From positions 1,736,001 to 1,800,000 of the forward strand of contig NZ_CP159831.1 in assembly GCF_047730075.1 (NCBI RefSeq): a stretch of 64,000 bases of DNA. Reading direction: 5' to 3'. Positions 42,282-51,042 of this stretch are shown here, in pieces. The notes under the pieces are model-generated. The model had not been told where the DNA came from and ran no database searches. It saw nothing but the letters and a program-made list of their open reading frames with translations. The number at the start of each line of letters is the position of its first letter. The first letter of the stretch is position 1. The position numbers and the translations under genes are program-made. Source of the DNA: Njordibacter sp905182035 (GTDB taxonomy: Bacteria; Pseudomonadota; Gammaproteobacteria; Pseudomonadales; Balneatricaceae).

Positions 42282-42983
42282 ATGTCCACTGTAGCACCCA
42301 CCGCCAAGGTTATAGATCTTTTTAGCGGCCAAGAACATCAAACTCAATCCCACCCTAAGGTGGTGCGATTAGCACCTGAGCTTGATGGCTTTGAAGTGCT
42401 CTACTCCAACGAGCATGGCCACCCTACGCCAGGCCAAGAGTTATTTTCTGTTAATATCTTATTTTGGGCGCTATTAGATGACGGCTCCTTTGCTGGCATG
42501 ATTCCCTGGTTTGATGAACTCATTATCTGTGCTGATCTAAACAGTCCTAACAAAGGCTTCTTTCAGGGTTACTATGACCCTGGCCTTGATCAAACTGTGC
42601 CACAAGTTCCAGAGCACAAATGTATTGAGCTAATTACTGCAGCAGATTACTTTGATTTTGAAGAAGATGATACGGTATTTGTGGTGCAAGAACTGCCTGA
42701 CACATGTGGCAGCCACGCCGTATTTACCGCCGATAACTTTGATAGTTTTTCGATGTCCGAGGTATTTAGCTGGCGTTTGTATAGCGATGGCTGTATTCAA
42801 GCGCAAATGATTAATCTTGAACGGGTGGCGCGCTGGCCAGTACTCGTTGGTGATGACTGTTTGGTGGCCTGTAATGAGGTACCAGACTTTGTAAACTTTT
42901 TCCAATACCGAGTTGCCATTAACATAAAAGAACAGGATGCAGACACGATGGCCGTATTAGACCAGCTCAAATCTGACATATAA
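42282..42983 (+). CDS. Conserved-looking hypothetical protein, acidic
   Basis: The 233-residue protein is acidic, without signal peptide or membrane helix. Segments such as FDELIICADLNSPNKGFFQGYYDPG (near 80) and VFSWRLYSDGCIQAQM (near 160) suggest an alpha/beta fold. AGAGG lies 8 bases before the ATG. It is a single gene between the proQ-like gene and the topA unit. I do not recognise the family. Confidence 0.6.
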   Translation: MSTVAPTAKVIDLFSGQEHQTQSHPKVVRLAPELDGFEVLYSNEHGHPTPGQELFSVNILFWALLDDGSFAGMIPWFDELIICADLNSPNKGFFQGYYDPGLDQTVPQVPEHKCIELITAADYFDFEEDDTVFVVQELPDTCGSHAVFTADNFDSFSMSEVFSWRLYSDGCIQAQMINLERVARWPVLVGDDCLVACNEVPDFVNFFQYRVAINIKEQDADTMAVLDQLKSDI

Positions 42984-43006
42984 CCACTTTCAGATAGGCT
43001 ACTAGG

Positions 43007-43534
43007 TTAACACTCCTCCATAGAGTCCCTTATAGAGATCTGTAAGTTATCTAAATCCTTTAACCAGCGCGCTACTGGCCAATAATCTGGATTAGTTAAA
43101 TCACCTTCTGAGTGGCTCATAATCAATTGTTCAGACTGCTCTTCTGGCCTAGTCATAACGCTAAAATCGGTTTGCTGCTGCAGCTGAATCCAAGCCGCCC
43201 AATCACCCTCTTGCATCAATAACAATATTTGCTGAGCTTCTGGGGATAGGAATTCTTGTTTAACTAACAAATCTTCAATTTCCACCCATGTGAGTGAGGA
43301 AATATCATCAAAACGAGTATTAGCTAATTGCTTTAAAATAGCCTGAACAAGGTGTTTTGCTGCACTTAAAAGGTGATCAACAATGGCATATTGGTAGGCC
43401 ATACGCTCGGGACGCTGGCGCCAGTAATGGGGATTTTCTATGTCGCCATAGCTAGATAATAGGTTTTGCCATAAGCTTGTGCTAAACGCCAGCCGGTGTT
43501 GACTGGCCCTTAACCACTGGTCTTGAACTGCCAT
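43007..43534 (-). CDS. Small helical protein downstream of topA
   Basis: The 175-residue protein is mainly helical, with tryptophan-rich patches (NPHYWRQRPERMAYQYAIVDHLL near 34). It starts one base after the topA stop, so it is in the topA transcript. A similar small gene (DUF6586-type, by memory) follows topA in Pseudomonas. Function unknown. Confidence 0.65.
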   Translation of the reverse strand: MAVQDQWLRASQHRLAFSTSLWQNLLSSYGDIENPHYWRQRPERMAYQYAIVDHLLSAAKHLVQAILKQLANTRFDDISSLTWVEIEDLLVKQEFLSPEAQQILLLMQEGDWAAWIQLQQQTDFSVMTRPEEQSEQLIMSHSEGDLTNPDYWPVARWLKDLDNLQISIRDSMEEC

Positions 43535-43535
43535 G

Positions 43536-46232
43536 CTATTTTTTTGAGTCAGCTGTTTTGGCAGATGCTTTTTTAGCCGGTTTTTTCACCGCCTTTTTAG
43601 CTACTTTTTTAACTGGCACTTCTTCCACCCACTTGCCACTCACATACATTGCACGCCATCCAGAAGCCTTCTTGTCTACTTCTGACATGACATACTGCTC
43701 TTTTGTCTTGCGACTGTATCGAACGATGGAAGGATTACCTTCATGGTCTTTTACTGGTGCTTTGAGTAAAAAGGCGTACTTAGGATCTAGTTCTTCTTTA
43801 TGGGGCAAAATTTCCGCCAATAAAGGCGCACGAGTTTCACGGTTTTTAGGGAATTTACTGGCTGCTAAGAATAGACCTGCGGCACCATCACGCAAAATGT
43901 AATGGTCATCCACTTTTTCACAGGCCAATTCTGGCATAGGAATTGGATCCATTTTTGGCGGCGCAGCTTCACCACTACGCAACAGTTTTCGGGTATTTTT
44001 ACATTCACTATTGGAACAATCGAAGTATTTACCAAAACGCCCCGTTTTTAGGTGCATGTCGGCTGTGCATTTATCACATTGAATTAGCGGGCCATCGTAA
44101 CCTTTAATGCGGTACTCTCCAGCTTCTATTTCAAAACCACTACAATCTGGATTATTACCGCAGACATGCAGTTTGCGCTTAGCATCTATTAAGTAGCCAT
44201 CCATTGCAGTATCACAAATTTTGCAGCGATGTTTTTTAATGAGTAACCGTGATTCTGCTTCATCATCAGCATCCACGGCAACCACTTCATCACCAGATAC
44301 CAGATTTATGGTTTCTTTACAGCGCTCTTTGGGCGGTAAAGCATAGCCAGAACAACCCAGAAATACGCCCGTAGACGCCGTACGAATATTCATTACTTTG
44401 CTACAGCTAGGGCATTCTATGTCTGTTAGCGTTGGCGTGTTAGCACGCATACCATCTTCTGCTTCAGCAATACTCAACTTACGAGTAAAGGCCTTATAAA
44501 AGGCATTAAGCAGACGTTTCCACTCGGTCTCGCCCTTAGCCACACTATCTAAGCGCTGCTCCATGTTGGCGGTAAATGAATAATCCATTAAGTCAGAGAA
44601 GTTTTCTTCTAACCGATCAGTAACAATATCACCCATCTTTTCCGCATAAAAACGACGATTTTGAACCATCACATAGCCACGGTCTTGGATGGTAGAAATA
44701 ATACTGGCATAGGTTGAGGGTCGGCCAATACCTTGCTTCTCAAGCTCTTTAACGAGACTAGCCTCGGAGAATCTTGGGGCAGACTTGGTAAAGTGCTGGC
44801 TGGGCGTTAGCTGTTTAAGTGTTAGCACATCGCCTTTATTCACATCAGGTAAGATCAAATCTTCATCTTTCTTACTAGCACTAGGCTGAACTCTGGAATA
44901 ACCATCAAAACGCATAATGCGGCCACGTGTGCGTAAACTAAAGTCACCCGCTTCCACGAAGATGCTGGTACTGGTGAATTGGGCAGCCACCATTTGACAG
45001 GCCACAAATTGACGCCAAATAAGCTCATACAGACGTTCCGAATCACGCTCCATGCCAGTCAGCTGAGTTGACTTCAGCGCCACCACAGACGGCCGTATAG
45101 CCTCGTGAGCCTCCTGCGCACCACCTTTACTTGAATACCCTATTGGGGCAGCTGGTAAATACTCTTTACCGAAACTTTTTTCGATATAATCACGACAATT
45201 ACCTACCGCTTCTTTACCCAAGCTAGTCGAGTCCGTGCGCATGTATGTAATATAACCCGCTTCATAAAGTCGCTGAGCCAACATCATGGTCTTTTTCACA
45301 CCAAAACCTAAGCGCGTGCTCGCCGCTTGTTGCAGTGTGGAAGTAATGTAAGGCGCCGATGGTTTGCTCGAAGTCGGTTTATCCTGGCGCTGCTGTACTA
45401 TAAATTTTTGTTTTTCCAACAAAGTAACGGCGGCTTCACTTTGTTGTTGGTTAACAGGTTTGTACTCGTCACCTTGTTGTTTATGAACTTGCAATAACAG
45501 AGGTTTGTTTTCGTTATTGGTAACATCCGCTTTTAGCTCCCAATATTCGTCGGGCACAAAGGCACGAATTATGCGCTCTCGTTCTACTACCAACTTCACA
45601 GCAACAGATTGAACCCGACCGGCTGATAATCCACGGGCAAGTTTTGCCCACAGTAGAGGCGACACCATAAAGCCCACAACTCGATCTAAAAATCGTCGTG
45701 CTTGTTGGGCGTTGACGTGATCCATGTCTAATTCGCCAGGATCAGCAAAGGCGGCCTGGATCGCCGTTTTAGTGATTTCGTTAAATACTACCCGCTGATA
45801 GCGGCTTTGATCTCCACCAATAGCTTCACGAAGGTGCCATGCAATGGCTTCTCCTTCTCTATCCAAATCCGTCGCAAGGTAAATAATGTCAGCGTCTTTG
45901 GCAAGACGACGTAATTCTTCTACTACTTTTTCTTTACCAGGGAGTATCTGGTAATCGGCCCGCCAATCGTTTTCCGGATCGATACCCATGCGCCTAACGA
46001 GCTGTTTGCGGGATCTGGCTTGCTTGTAAATGACCTTATCATCAGGGTCCATATTACGAACCTTGGCAGCCTCAGCGGCGCGCGCTTTAGGGTCTGCACT
46101 GCCTGGAGGAGAACTAGTTGGCAAATCCCGTATATGGCCAACACTCGACTTTACAATAAAATCTGAACCCAGGTATTTATTGATAGTTTTAGCTTTGGCT
46201 GGTGATTCGACAATAACGAGGGACTTACCCAT
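43536..46232 (-). CDS. topA: DNA topoisomerase I
   Basis: The 898-residue type IA topoisomerase relaxes negative supercoils. It has an N-terminal Toprim domain (LVIVESPAKAKTI; DLDREGEAIAWHL near 120), the catalytic tyrosine in EAGYITYMRTDS near 330, and the PSTYASIISTIQDRGY region near 505. C-terminal zinc-ribbon modules (CPSC...C, CKIC...C, CDKC...C) lie between about 610 and 760. A lysine-rich tail of about 25 residues ends the protein. Gene order fadB-fadA-topA-small gene is the Pseudomonas-like arrangement. Confidence 0.96.
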   Translation of the reverse strand: MGKSLVIVESPAKAKTINKYLGSDFIVKSSVGHIRDLPTSSPPGSADPKARAAEAAKVRNMDPDDKVIYKQARSRKQLVRRMGIDPENDWRADYQILPGKEKVVEELRRLAKDADIIYLATDLDREGEAIAWHLREAIGGDQSRYQRVVFNEITKTAIQAAFADPGELDMDHVNAQQARRFLDRVVGFMVSPLLWAKLARGLSAGRVQSVAVKLVVERERIIRAFVPDEYWELKADVTNNENKPLLLQVHKQQGDEYKPVNQQQSEAAVTLLEKQKFIVQQRQDKPTSSKPSAPYITSTLQQAASTRLGFGVKKTMMLAQRLYEAGYITYMRTDSTSLGKEAVGNCRDYIEKSFGKEYLPAAPIGYSSKGGAQEAHEAIRPSVVALKSTQLTGMERDSERLYELIWRQFVACQMVAAQFTSTSIFVEAGDFSLRTRGRIMRFDGYSRVQPSASKKDEDLILPDVNKGDVLTLKQLTPSQHFTKSAPRFSEASLVKELEKQGIGRPSTYASIISTIQDRGYVMVQNRRFYAEKMGDIVTDRLEENFSDLMDYSFTANMEQRLDSVAKGETEWKRLLNAFYKAFTRKLSIAEAEDGMRANTPTLTDIECPSCSKVMNIRTASTGVFLGCSGYALPPKERCKETINLVSGDEVVAVDADDEAESRLLIKKHRCKICDTAMDGYLIDAKRKLHVCGNNPDCSGFEIEAGEYRIKGYDGPLIQCDKCTADMHLKTGRFGKYFDCSNSECKNTRKLLRSGEAAPPKMDPIPMPELACEKVDDHYILRDGAAGLFLAASKFPKNRETRAPLLAEILPHKEELDPKYAFLLKAPVKDHEGNPSIVRYSRKTKEQYVMSEVDKKASGWRAMYVSGKWVEEVPVKKVAKKAVKKPAKKASAKTADSKK

Positions 46233-46397
46233 GCAGTTTTATTCCAATAAGTACGTATTCACCGCATCCATCGCGGCAGCTTTAAGGCGCCTAAGTTTAG
46301 GCACATATCTGAGAAGGTCAAGCCTTTGTTGAGGGGGCTATTCTTTAAAATTCCATTTTTTGGTGCAAAAAGCAAGCAATATCACATAACAAAATCA

Positions 46398-46423
46398 CAA
46401 AAGGCTAGATAACCAGCCTTTTG
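46398..46423 (-). terminator. Rho-independent terminator after fadBA
   Basis: Nine-base arms AAAAGGCT-type (46398-46406 and 46415-46423) close an 8-base loop; the minus-strand arm ends GCCTTTTG. It sits 28 bases past the fadA stop and separates fadBA from topA. Confidence 0.75.
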
Positions 46424-46451
46424 AATTTATTGGGGTTTGTGGAACTAATGT

Positions 46452-47627
46452 TTACAAACGTTCAAATACCGTCGCAATACCTTGGCCCATACCAATACAC
46501 ATAGTGGCTAAACCAAACTGCGAATCCTGTTTTTGCATACGCGTTAAGCAGCTCACAGCAATTCGTGTACCAGAACAACCTAAAGGGTGGCCCAGCGCAA
46601 TAGCACCACCGTGCAAGTTGACTTTTTCTTCAACTTTGTCGATCAGCTTAAGGTCTTTTAATACCGGTAATGCTTGAGCTGCGAAGGCTTCGTTAAGCTC
46701 TATCACCTCAATATCTTCAATGGTTAAACCTGCACGTTTTAGGGCTTTTTTAGTGGCTGGCACTGGGCCATACCCCATAATTGAAGGGTCACACCCTGCC
46801 ACAGCCATCGATTTAATACGAGCTAAAGGCTTAAGACCTAGCTCCAAAGCTTTGGCACCAGACATTAACAACATGGCCGAAGCACCATCCGAAAGGGCTG
46901 AAGACGTAGCTGCAGTAACGGTACCGTTCTTAGGGTCAAACACAGGGCGTAACTTTGATAAAGACTCGAGGTTTGTATCCGCACGAATAACTTCGTCACG
47001 ATCTACTTTAATAAGCCGACCTTCAGCATCGTGACCTTCAATTGCAATAATTTCACGGTCGAAGTCACCATTTTCTGCAGCTTCATGGGCTAGGCGATGT
47101 GAACGTACCGCAAACTCATCTTGCATCTCGCGGCTAATGCCATGCATTTTACCTAATAATTCAGCCGTCAAGCCCATCATCATTGCAGCTTTTGCTGCAT
47201 GTTTACTGCCGGCAGGGTTAATATCAACACCGTGGTTCATAGCCACATGGCCCATGTGTTCTACACCCCCCACAACAAAGAAATCTCCATTGTCTGTGGC
47301 AATAGCTTGCGCTGCTGTATGTAACGCGGCCATAGAAGAACCACACAAACGGTTCACAGTTTGAGCGGCTACAGTATGAGGAATAACACTTAATAAAGCG
47401 GCGTTACGGGCGACGTTAAAGCCTTGCTCTAAGGTTTGGTTTACACAACCCCAGATCACGTCTTCTACGTGAGCAGGGTTAAGCTCTGGGTTGCGGGCAA
47501 AAAGACCGTCAATCACTGCGGCAGATAAGTTCTCCGCACGTACATTTCTAAATGCACCACCTTTGCAGCGGCCCATAGCAGAACGCGCACCATCTACCAC
47601 AACAATATCATTGGCTTGTAATTGCAT
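46452..47627 (-). CDS. fadA: 3-ketoacyl-CoA thiolase FadA
   Basis: The 391-residue thiolase cleaves 3-ketoacyl-CoA in beta-oxidation. Features are the nucleophilic cysteine in NRLCGSSMAALH near 92, ELNEAFAAQALP near 340, the GGAIALGHPLGCSGTRI histidine near 350, and CIGMGQGIATVFERL at the end. GGAG lies 6 bases before the ATG, which is 14 bases after fadB. It forms the trifunctional complex with FadB. Confidence 0.97.
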   Translation of the reverse strand: MQLQANDIVVVDGARSAMGRCKGGAFRNVRAENLSAAVIDGLFARNPELNPAHVEDVIWGCVNQTLEQGFNVARNAALLSVIPHTVAAQTVNRLCGSSMAALHTAAQAIATDNGDFFVVGGVEHMGHVAMNHGVDINPAGSKHAAKAAMMMGLTAELLGKMHGISREMQDEFAVRSHRLAHEAAENGDFDREIIAIEGHDAEGRLIKVDRDEVIRADTNLESLSKLRPVFDPKNGTVTAATSSALSDGASAMLLMSGAKALELGLKPLARIKSMAVAGCDPSIMGYGPVPATKKALKRAGLTIEDIEVIELNEAFAAQALPVLKDLKLIDKVEEKVNLHGGAIALGHPLGCSGTRIAVSCLTRMQKQDSQFGLATMCIGMGQGIATVFERL

Positions 47628-47641
47628 GTTTCTCTCCGAAT

Positions 47642-49807
47642 TTAATGAGCAGGTTGTAGCTTGCCATAAAATGTTTCACCTTGGGCAGCCATTTCACGCA
47701 TTTGTGTGGGTACTAAATACAGTGGACTTACTGCAGCCATGGCATCAGCCTTATCACAAAAGGCTTGTAACCCAATGGTGTCCATGTACTTTAGCGCACC
47801 ACCCAAGAATGGAGGAAAGCCAATACCATAAACTAGAGCCAAATCTGCTTCAGCAGGAGTGGCCACAATACCCTCTTCTAGACAACGGGCTACTTCTAGA
47901 CATAATGGAATCATCAAATGATCAATGATTTTTTCGTCAATTAGCTCCACCGGATTAGCACATAAACCAGCAAGTTTTTCGACCAAGGATTTATCTACTT
48001 GTTTTTGTAAACGACCTTTTTTGTCTTTTTCATAAGCGTAAAAACCAAGCTTGTTTTTTTGGCCAAAACGCTGCTCTTTGAACATTAAATCGATCGCAGC
48101 CTCACCTTGCCCCGCCATACGCTCTGGAAAACCTTCTGCCATGACAGCTTGGGCATGGTGAGCCGTATCAATACCCACCACATCAAGTAAATAGGCTGGG
48201 CCCATAGGCCAGCCAAAACGCTCCATCAACTTATCAACGCGGATAAAATCGATGCCCTGCTCTAACAAGATACCAAAGCCACCAAAATAAGGGAACAATA
48301 CACGGTTTACAAAAAAACCTGGACAGTCTTTCACAACAATAGGTTTTTTGCCCATAGCATTGGCGTAAGCCACTGTTGTAGCAATGGTTTCATCAGTGGT
48401 TTGACTGCCACGGATCACTTCAACCAAGGGCATTTTGTGAACTGGGTTAAAAAAGTGCATACCACAAAAACGGGTTGGGTCTTTTAGGCTCTTAGCTAGG
48501 AGATTAATTGAAATAGTAGAGGTGTTAGAGGTGATCACAGCACTGTCTTTTACTTGGTCTTCTATTTCAGCTAACACAATGCCCTTTACCATGGGATTTT
48601 CCACTACGGCTTCTACCACCAAATCAACGTTAGCAACATCTGCATAATTTAACGTTGGGCGAATGTTATTAAGTACTTTAGCCATTTGAGCAGGCTTCAT
48701 CTGGCCACGGCTAACACGTTTCTCTAAAATACCTGTGGCTTCATCCAAGCCCAATTGAATAGCTGGCTCAGCGATGTCTTTCATGACGATAGGGATACCT
48801 TTATAGGCTGACTGGTAGGCAATTCCACCACCCATAATGCCGGCACCTAATACCGCTGCTTGCTCAACTTTAGTCGCTTTAGGTGCTAAAGCTTTAACTG
48901 TGCGCTTAAGGTACTGGTCGGCAAGAAAAATGCCCACTAGGTTGGCAGCCACTGGTGTTTGTGCCATTTTTGCAAAACTCTTAGCTTCCACAGCTAGTGC
49001 CTTATCACGAGTCATACCTGCATGCTTTTGCATGGTTTTAATGGCTGTTAGCGGGCTTGGGTAATGGGGGCCTGCCTTACCTGCTACAAAACCTTTGGAG
49101 GTTTCGAAGGCCATCATCTGTTCCAAAGGAGCTAAAGGCAGCTTAGCAATTTTAGCAGCACGCTTGGTTTGATAATCCAGATCGCCAGCAATGCATTGGT
49201 TAAGCAAGTGCACACCAGCTTCTAATAACTGATCACTTGCTACAACGGCATCTACTGCTCCATCTTTAAGGGCAGCTGCCGATTTCTTTTCGTTAGCACC
49301 ACAGATCCATTCAATGGCATTATCTAAACCAATGAGTCGGGGCAAACGCACGGTACCGCCCCAACCTGGAAAGATGCCTAGCTTTACTTCTGGCAAGCCT
49401 ACTTTGGCGTCGGCAGTCATAATGCGGTAATCAGTGCTTAAACACACTTCAAAACCACCACCTAATGCCAAACCATTAATAAGTGACACAGTGGGCATCG
49501 GTAGATCTTCTAGGGCACTAAAGGTCTCATTTACCTTCATATTAGCATCGATTAAATCTTGCTCTTCGATACCAAAGAAGTGCAAGAACTCAGTAATGTC
49601 TGCACCTACAATGAAGGTGGATTTGTCACTGATTAGCATTAGACCTTTCACACTACTGGCACCAGCAATGGCAGCAATGGCTTGTTGCAACTCACTTAAT
49701 GTTGCAGCATTAAGCTTATTTACTGACTGGTGTTTAAGGTCAAAGGTTAGTTTAGCTAGCTGATGGTCGTGCATCTCTACCTGAATGGCGTTACCTGCAT
49801 AGATCAT
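47642..49807 (-). CDS. fadB: Fatty acid oxidation complex alpha subunit FadB
   Basis: The 721-residue protein joins an N-terminal enoyl-CoA hydratase/isomerase (FIVGADITEF near 66; GLALGGGFEVCLSTDYRI near 108) and a C-terminal 3-hydroxyacyl-CoA dehydrogenase (VLGAGIMGGGIAYQSA near 318; SNTSTISI near 425; HFFNPVHKMPLVEV near 450). AAGGAG precedes the ATG. Length and domain order match E. coli FadB (729). With fadA it forms the fadBA operon. Confidence 0.97.
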   Translation of the reverse strand: MIYAGNAIQVEMHDHQLAKLTFDLKHQSVNKLNAATLSELQQAIAAIAGASSVKGLMLISDKSTFIVGADITEFLHFFGIEEQDLIDANMKVNETFSALEDLPMPTVSLINGLALGGGFEVCLSTDYRIMTADAKVGLPEVKLGIFPGWGGTVRLPRLIGLDNAIEWICGANEKKSAAALKDGAVDAVVASDQLLEAGVHLLNQCIAGDLDYQTKRAAKIAKLPLAPLEQMMAFETSKGFVAGKAGPHYPSPLTAIKTMQKHAGMTRDKALAVEAKSFAKMAQTPVAANLVGIFLADQYLKRTVKALAPKATKVEQAAVLGAGIMGGGIAYQSAYKGIPIVMKDIAEPAIQLGLDEATGILEKRVSRGQMKPAQMAKVLNNIRPTLNYADVANVDLVVEAVVENPMVKGIVLAEIEDQVKDSAVITSNTSTISINLLAKSLKDPTRFCGMHFFNPVHKMPLVEVIRGSQTTDETIATTVAYANAMGKKPIVVKDCPGFFVNRVLFPYFGGFGILLEQGIDFIRVDKLMERFGWPMGPAYLLDVVGIDTAHHAQAVMAEGFPERMAGQGEAAIDLMFKEQRFGQKNKLGFYAYEKDKKGRLQKQVDKSLVEKLAGLCANPVELIDEKIIDHLMIPLCLEVARCLEEGIVATPAEADLALVYGIGFPPFLGGALKYMDTIGLQAFCDKADAMAAVSPLYLVPTQMREMAAQGETFYGKLQPAH

Positions 49808-49953
49808 GCATGGACTCCTTGGGTGAATTTAACGGGCTTATGATACCACTAAAGGGGCAATTTCATACGCTTGTTTGAAACAGTGATAGCACTTTAAACT
49901 AGCCTGAGGCAAAGTCAACCATGACTCTAGAACCACAAAGCAAGGCTGAGGTT

Positions 49954-50478
49954 TTAAAAGTTGTCCAAAGCCAACTCTTTTAATACTTTTTCTAAGTCGT
50001 CTAGTTGTTCTGGCGTAGCTTTTTCGTACCAATAAGCCTGTGCCGTAATGGGTGTAACACCAAGAGCGTAAACATCGCTAGGTAACTGCTCGATCAGTTT
50101 GGATAAATAGCTTAACTGTTCAGACTTTAGGACGCCTTCGCCACGATTCCAGCACCAACCCTGGGGCAAACCTTTGGTATCAAGCCCCCCTGCTTTAAAT
50201 ATTTCCCACGTTGCTTTTTTGATAGCATTAATACCACCAACCCTGTTGCGGCTGTTCGGTCGTGGTAGGCCGTAACTGGTAGCCAAATGACTTTGTGGGG
50301 CAACTTCACCCTGTTCCCTTGGCCCTTGCAGCTTACCCACTTTAATCTGTAAGCCTTTAGCCATGGCTAGATGGCGTATCTTTGCTTGGGCTCGTTGTAA
50401 CGGTGTCGGCATGACCCACGCCACAGATCCAATTAGGGACAAGCATACCAAGATCACGATAATCGACTTTATTTCCAC
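49954..50478 (-). CDS. Unknown exported or membrane-anchored protein
   Basis: The 174-residue product starts with a single hydrophobic helix (IIVILVCLSLIGSVAWV, residues about 5-21), then a basic/polar domain with a WCWNRGEG motif near 110 and a C-terminal helical part. GGAG lies 5 bases before the GTG at 50478; an upstream GTG at 50493 is less well placed. It looks like an inner-membrane-anchored periplasmic protein. Family not recognised. It is upstream of fadB on the same strand with a 146-bp gap. Confidence 0.55.
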   Translation of the reverse strand: MEIKSIIVILVCLSLIGSVAWVMPTPLQRAQAKIRHLAMAKGLQIKVGKLQGPREQGEVAPQSHLATSYGLPRPNSRNRVGGINAIKKATWEIFKAGGLDTKGLPQGWCWNRGEGVLKSEQLSYLSKLIEQLPSDVYALGVTPITAQAYWYEKATPEQLDDLEKVLKELALDNF

Positions 50479-50613
50479 GACAACTCCACACACTAAATAA
50501 AAAATATCAGCTAATGTTTAACAGAGGTTTGAACATATCAACCCATTATTGGTAAAATCATAAACAAAAAATAACTGTGGTAAACTTTTTTAAACCACTT
50601 AGGAGACCCCAAG

Positions 50614-51042
50614 ATGAGTATTTATCAAAATATTTTAGCCGCCATAGACCTTAACGAAGAGGCTGATAAGGTAGTTGAAAAAGCCCATCAAATAGCTTTA
50701 CAAAACGACGCAAAGCTCACCCTAATCCATGTCACAGATCCATTAAGTTACGCCTATGGCGGTGATATACCAATGGATTTATCTGCCATACAAAAACAAT
50801 TGCATGAACACGCTGAACAACGCATGAGTGCTTTTGTGCAAAAACATAACCTAAGTGATGCAAATCAATTACTGGTGTCTGGCCATATTGAAACAGAAGT
50901 GCACCGGGTAGCTAATGAGCTCAATACAGACCTCATTTTAGTGGGAAGCCATGGCCGTCATGGTCTAGCCCTATTGCTAGGCTCTACCCCTAATGGCATT
51001 TTACACGGTGCAACTTGTGATGTGTTAGCAGTAAGGGTTTAG
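50614..51042 (+). CDS. Universal stress protein, UspA family
   Basis: The 142-residue protein has the Usp fold: NILAAIDLNEEADKVVEKA at the N-terminus and the ATP-binding G-2x-G-9x-G(S/T) motif in LVGSHGRHGLALLLGSTPNG near residue 110. Such proteins aid survival in stasis or low oxygen. AGGAG lies 8 bases before the ATG. It overlaps the convergent uup stop by 4 bases. Confidence 0.92.
   Translation: MSIYQNILAAIDLNEEADKVVEKAHQIALQNDAKLTLIHVTDPLSYAYGGDIPMDLSAIQKQLHEHAEQRMSAFVQKHNLSDANQLLVSGHIETEVHRVANELNTDLILVGSHGRHGLALLLGSTPNGILHGATCDVLAVRV

Noticed and set aside
50526..50544. GGTTTGAACATATCAACC upstream of the universal stress gene, considered as an FNR/Anr box
   Set aside because: Only the right half matches the consensus; the left half is out of register.
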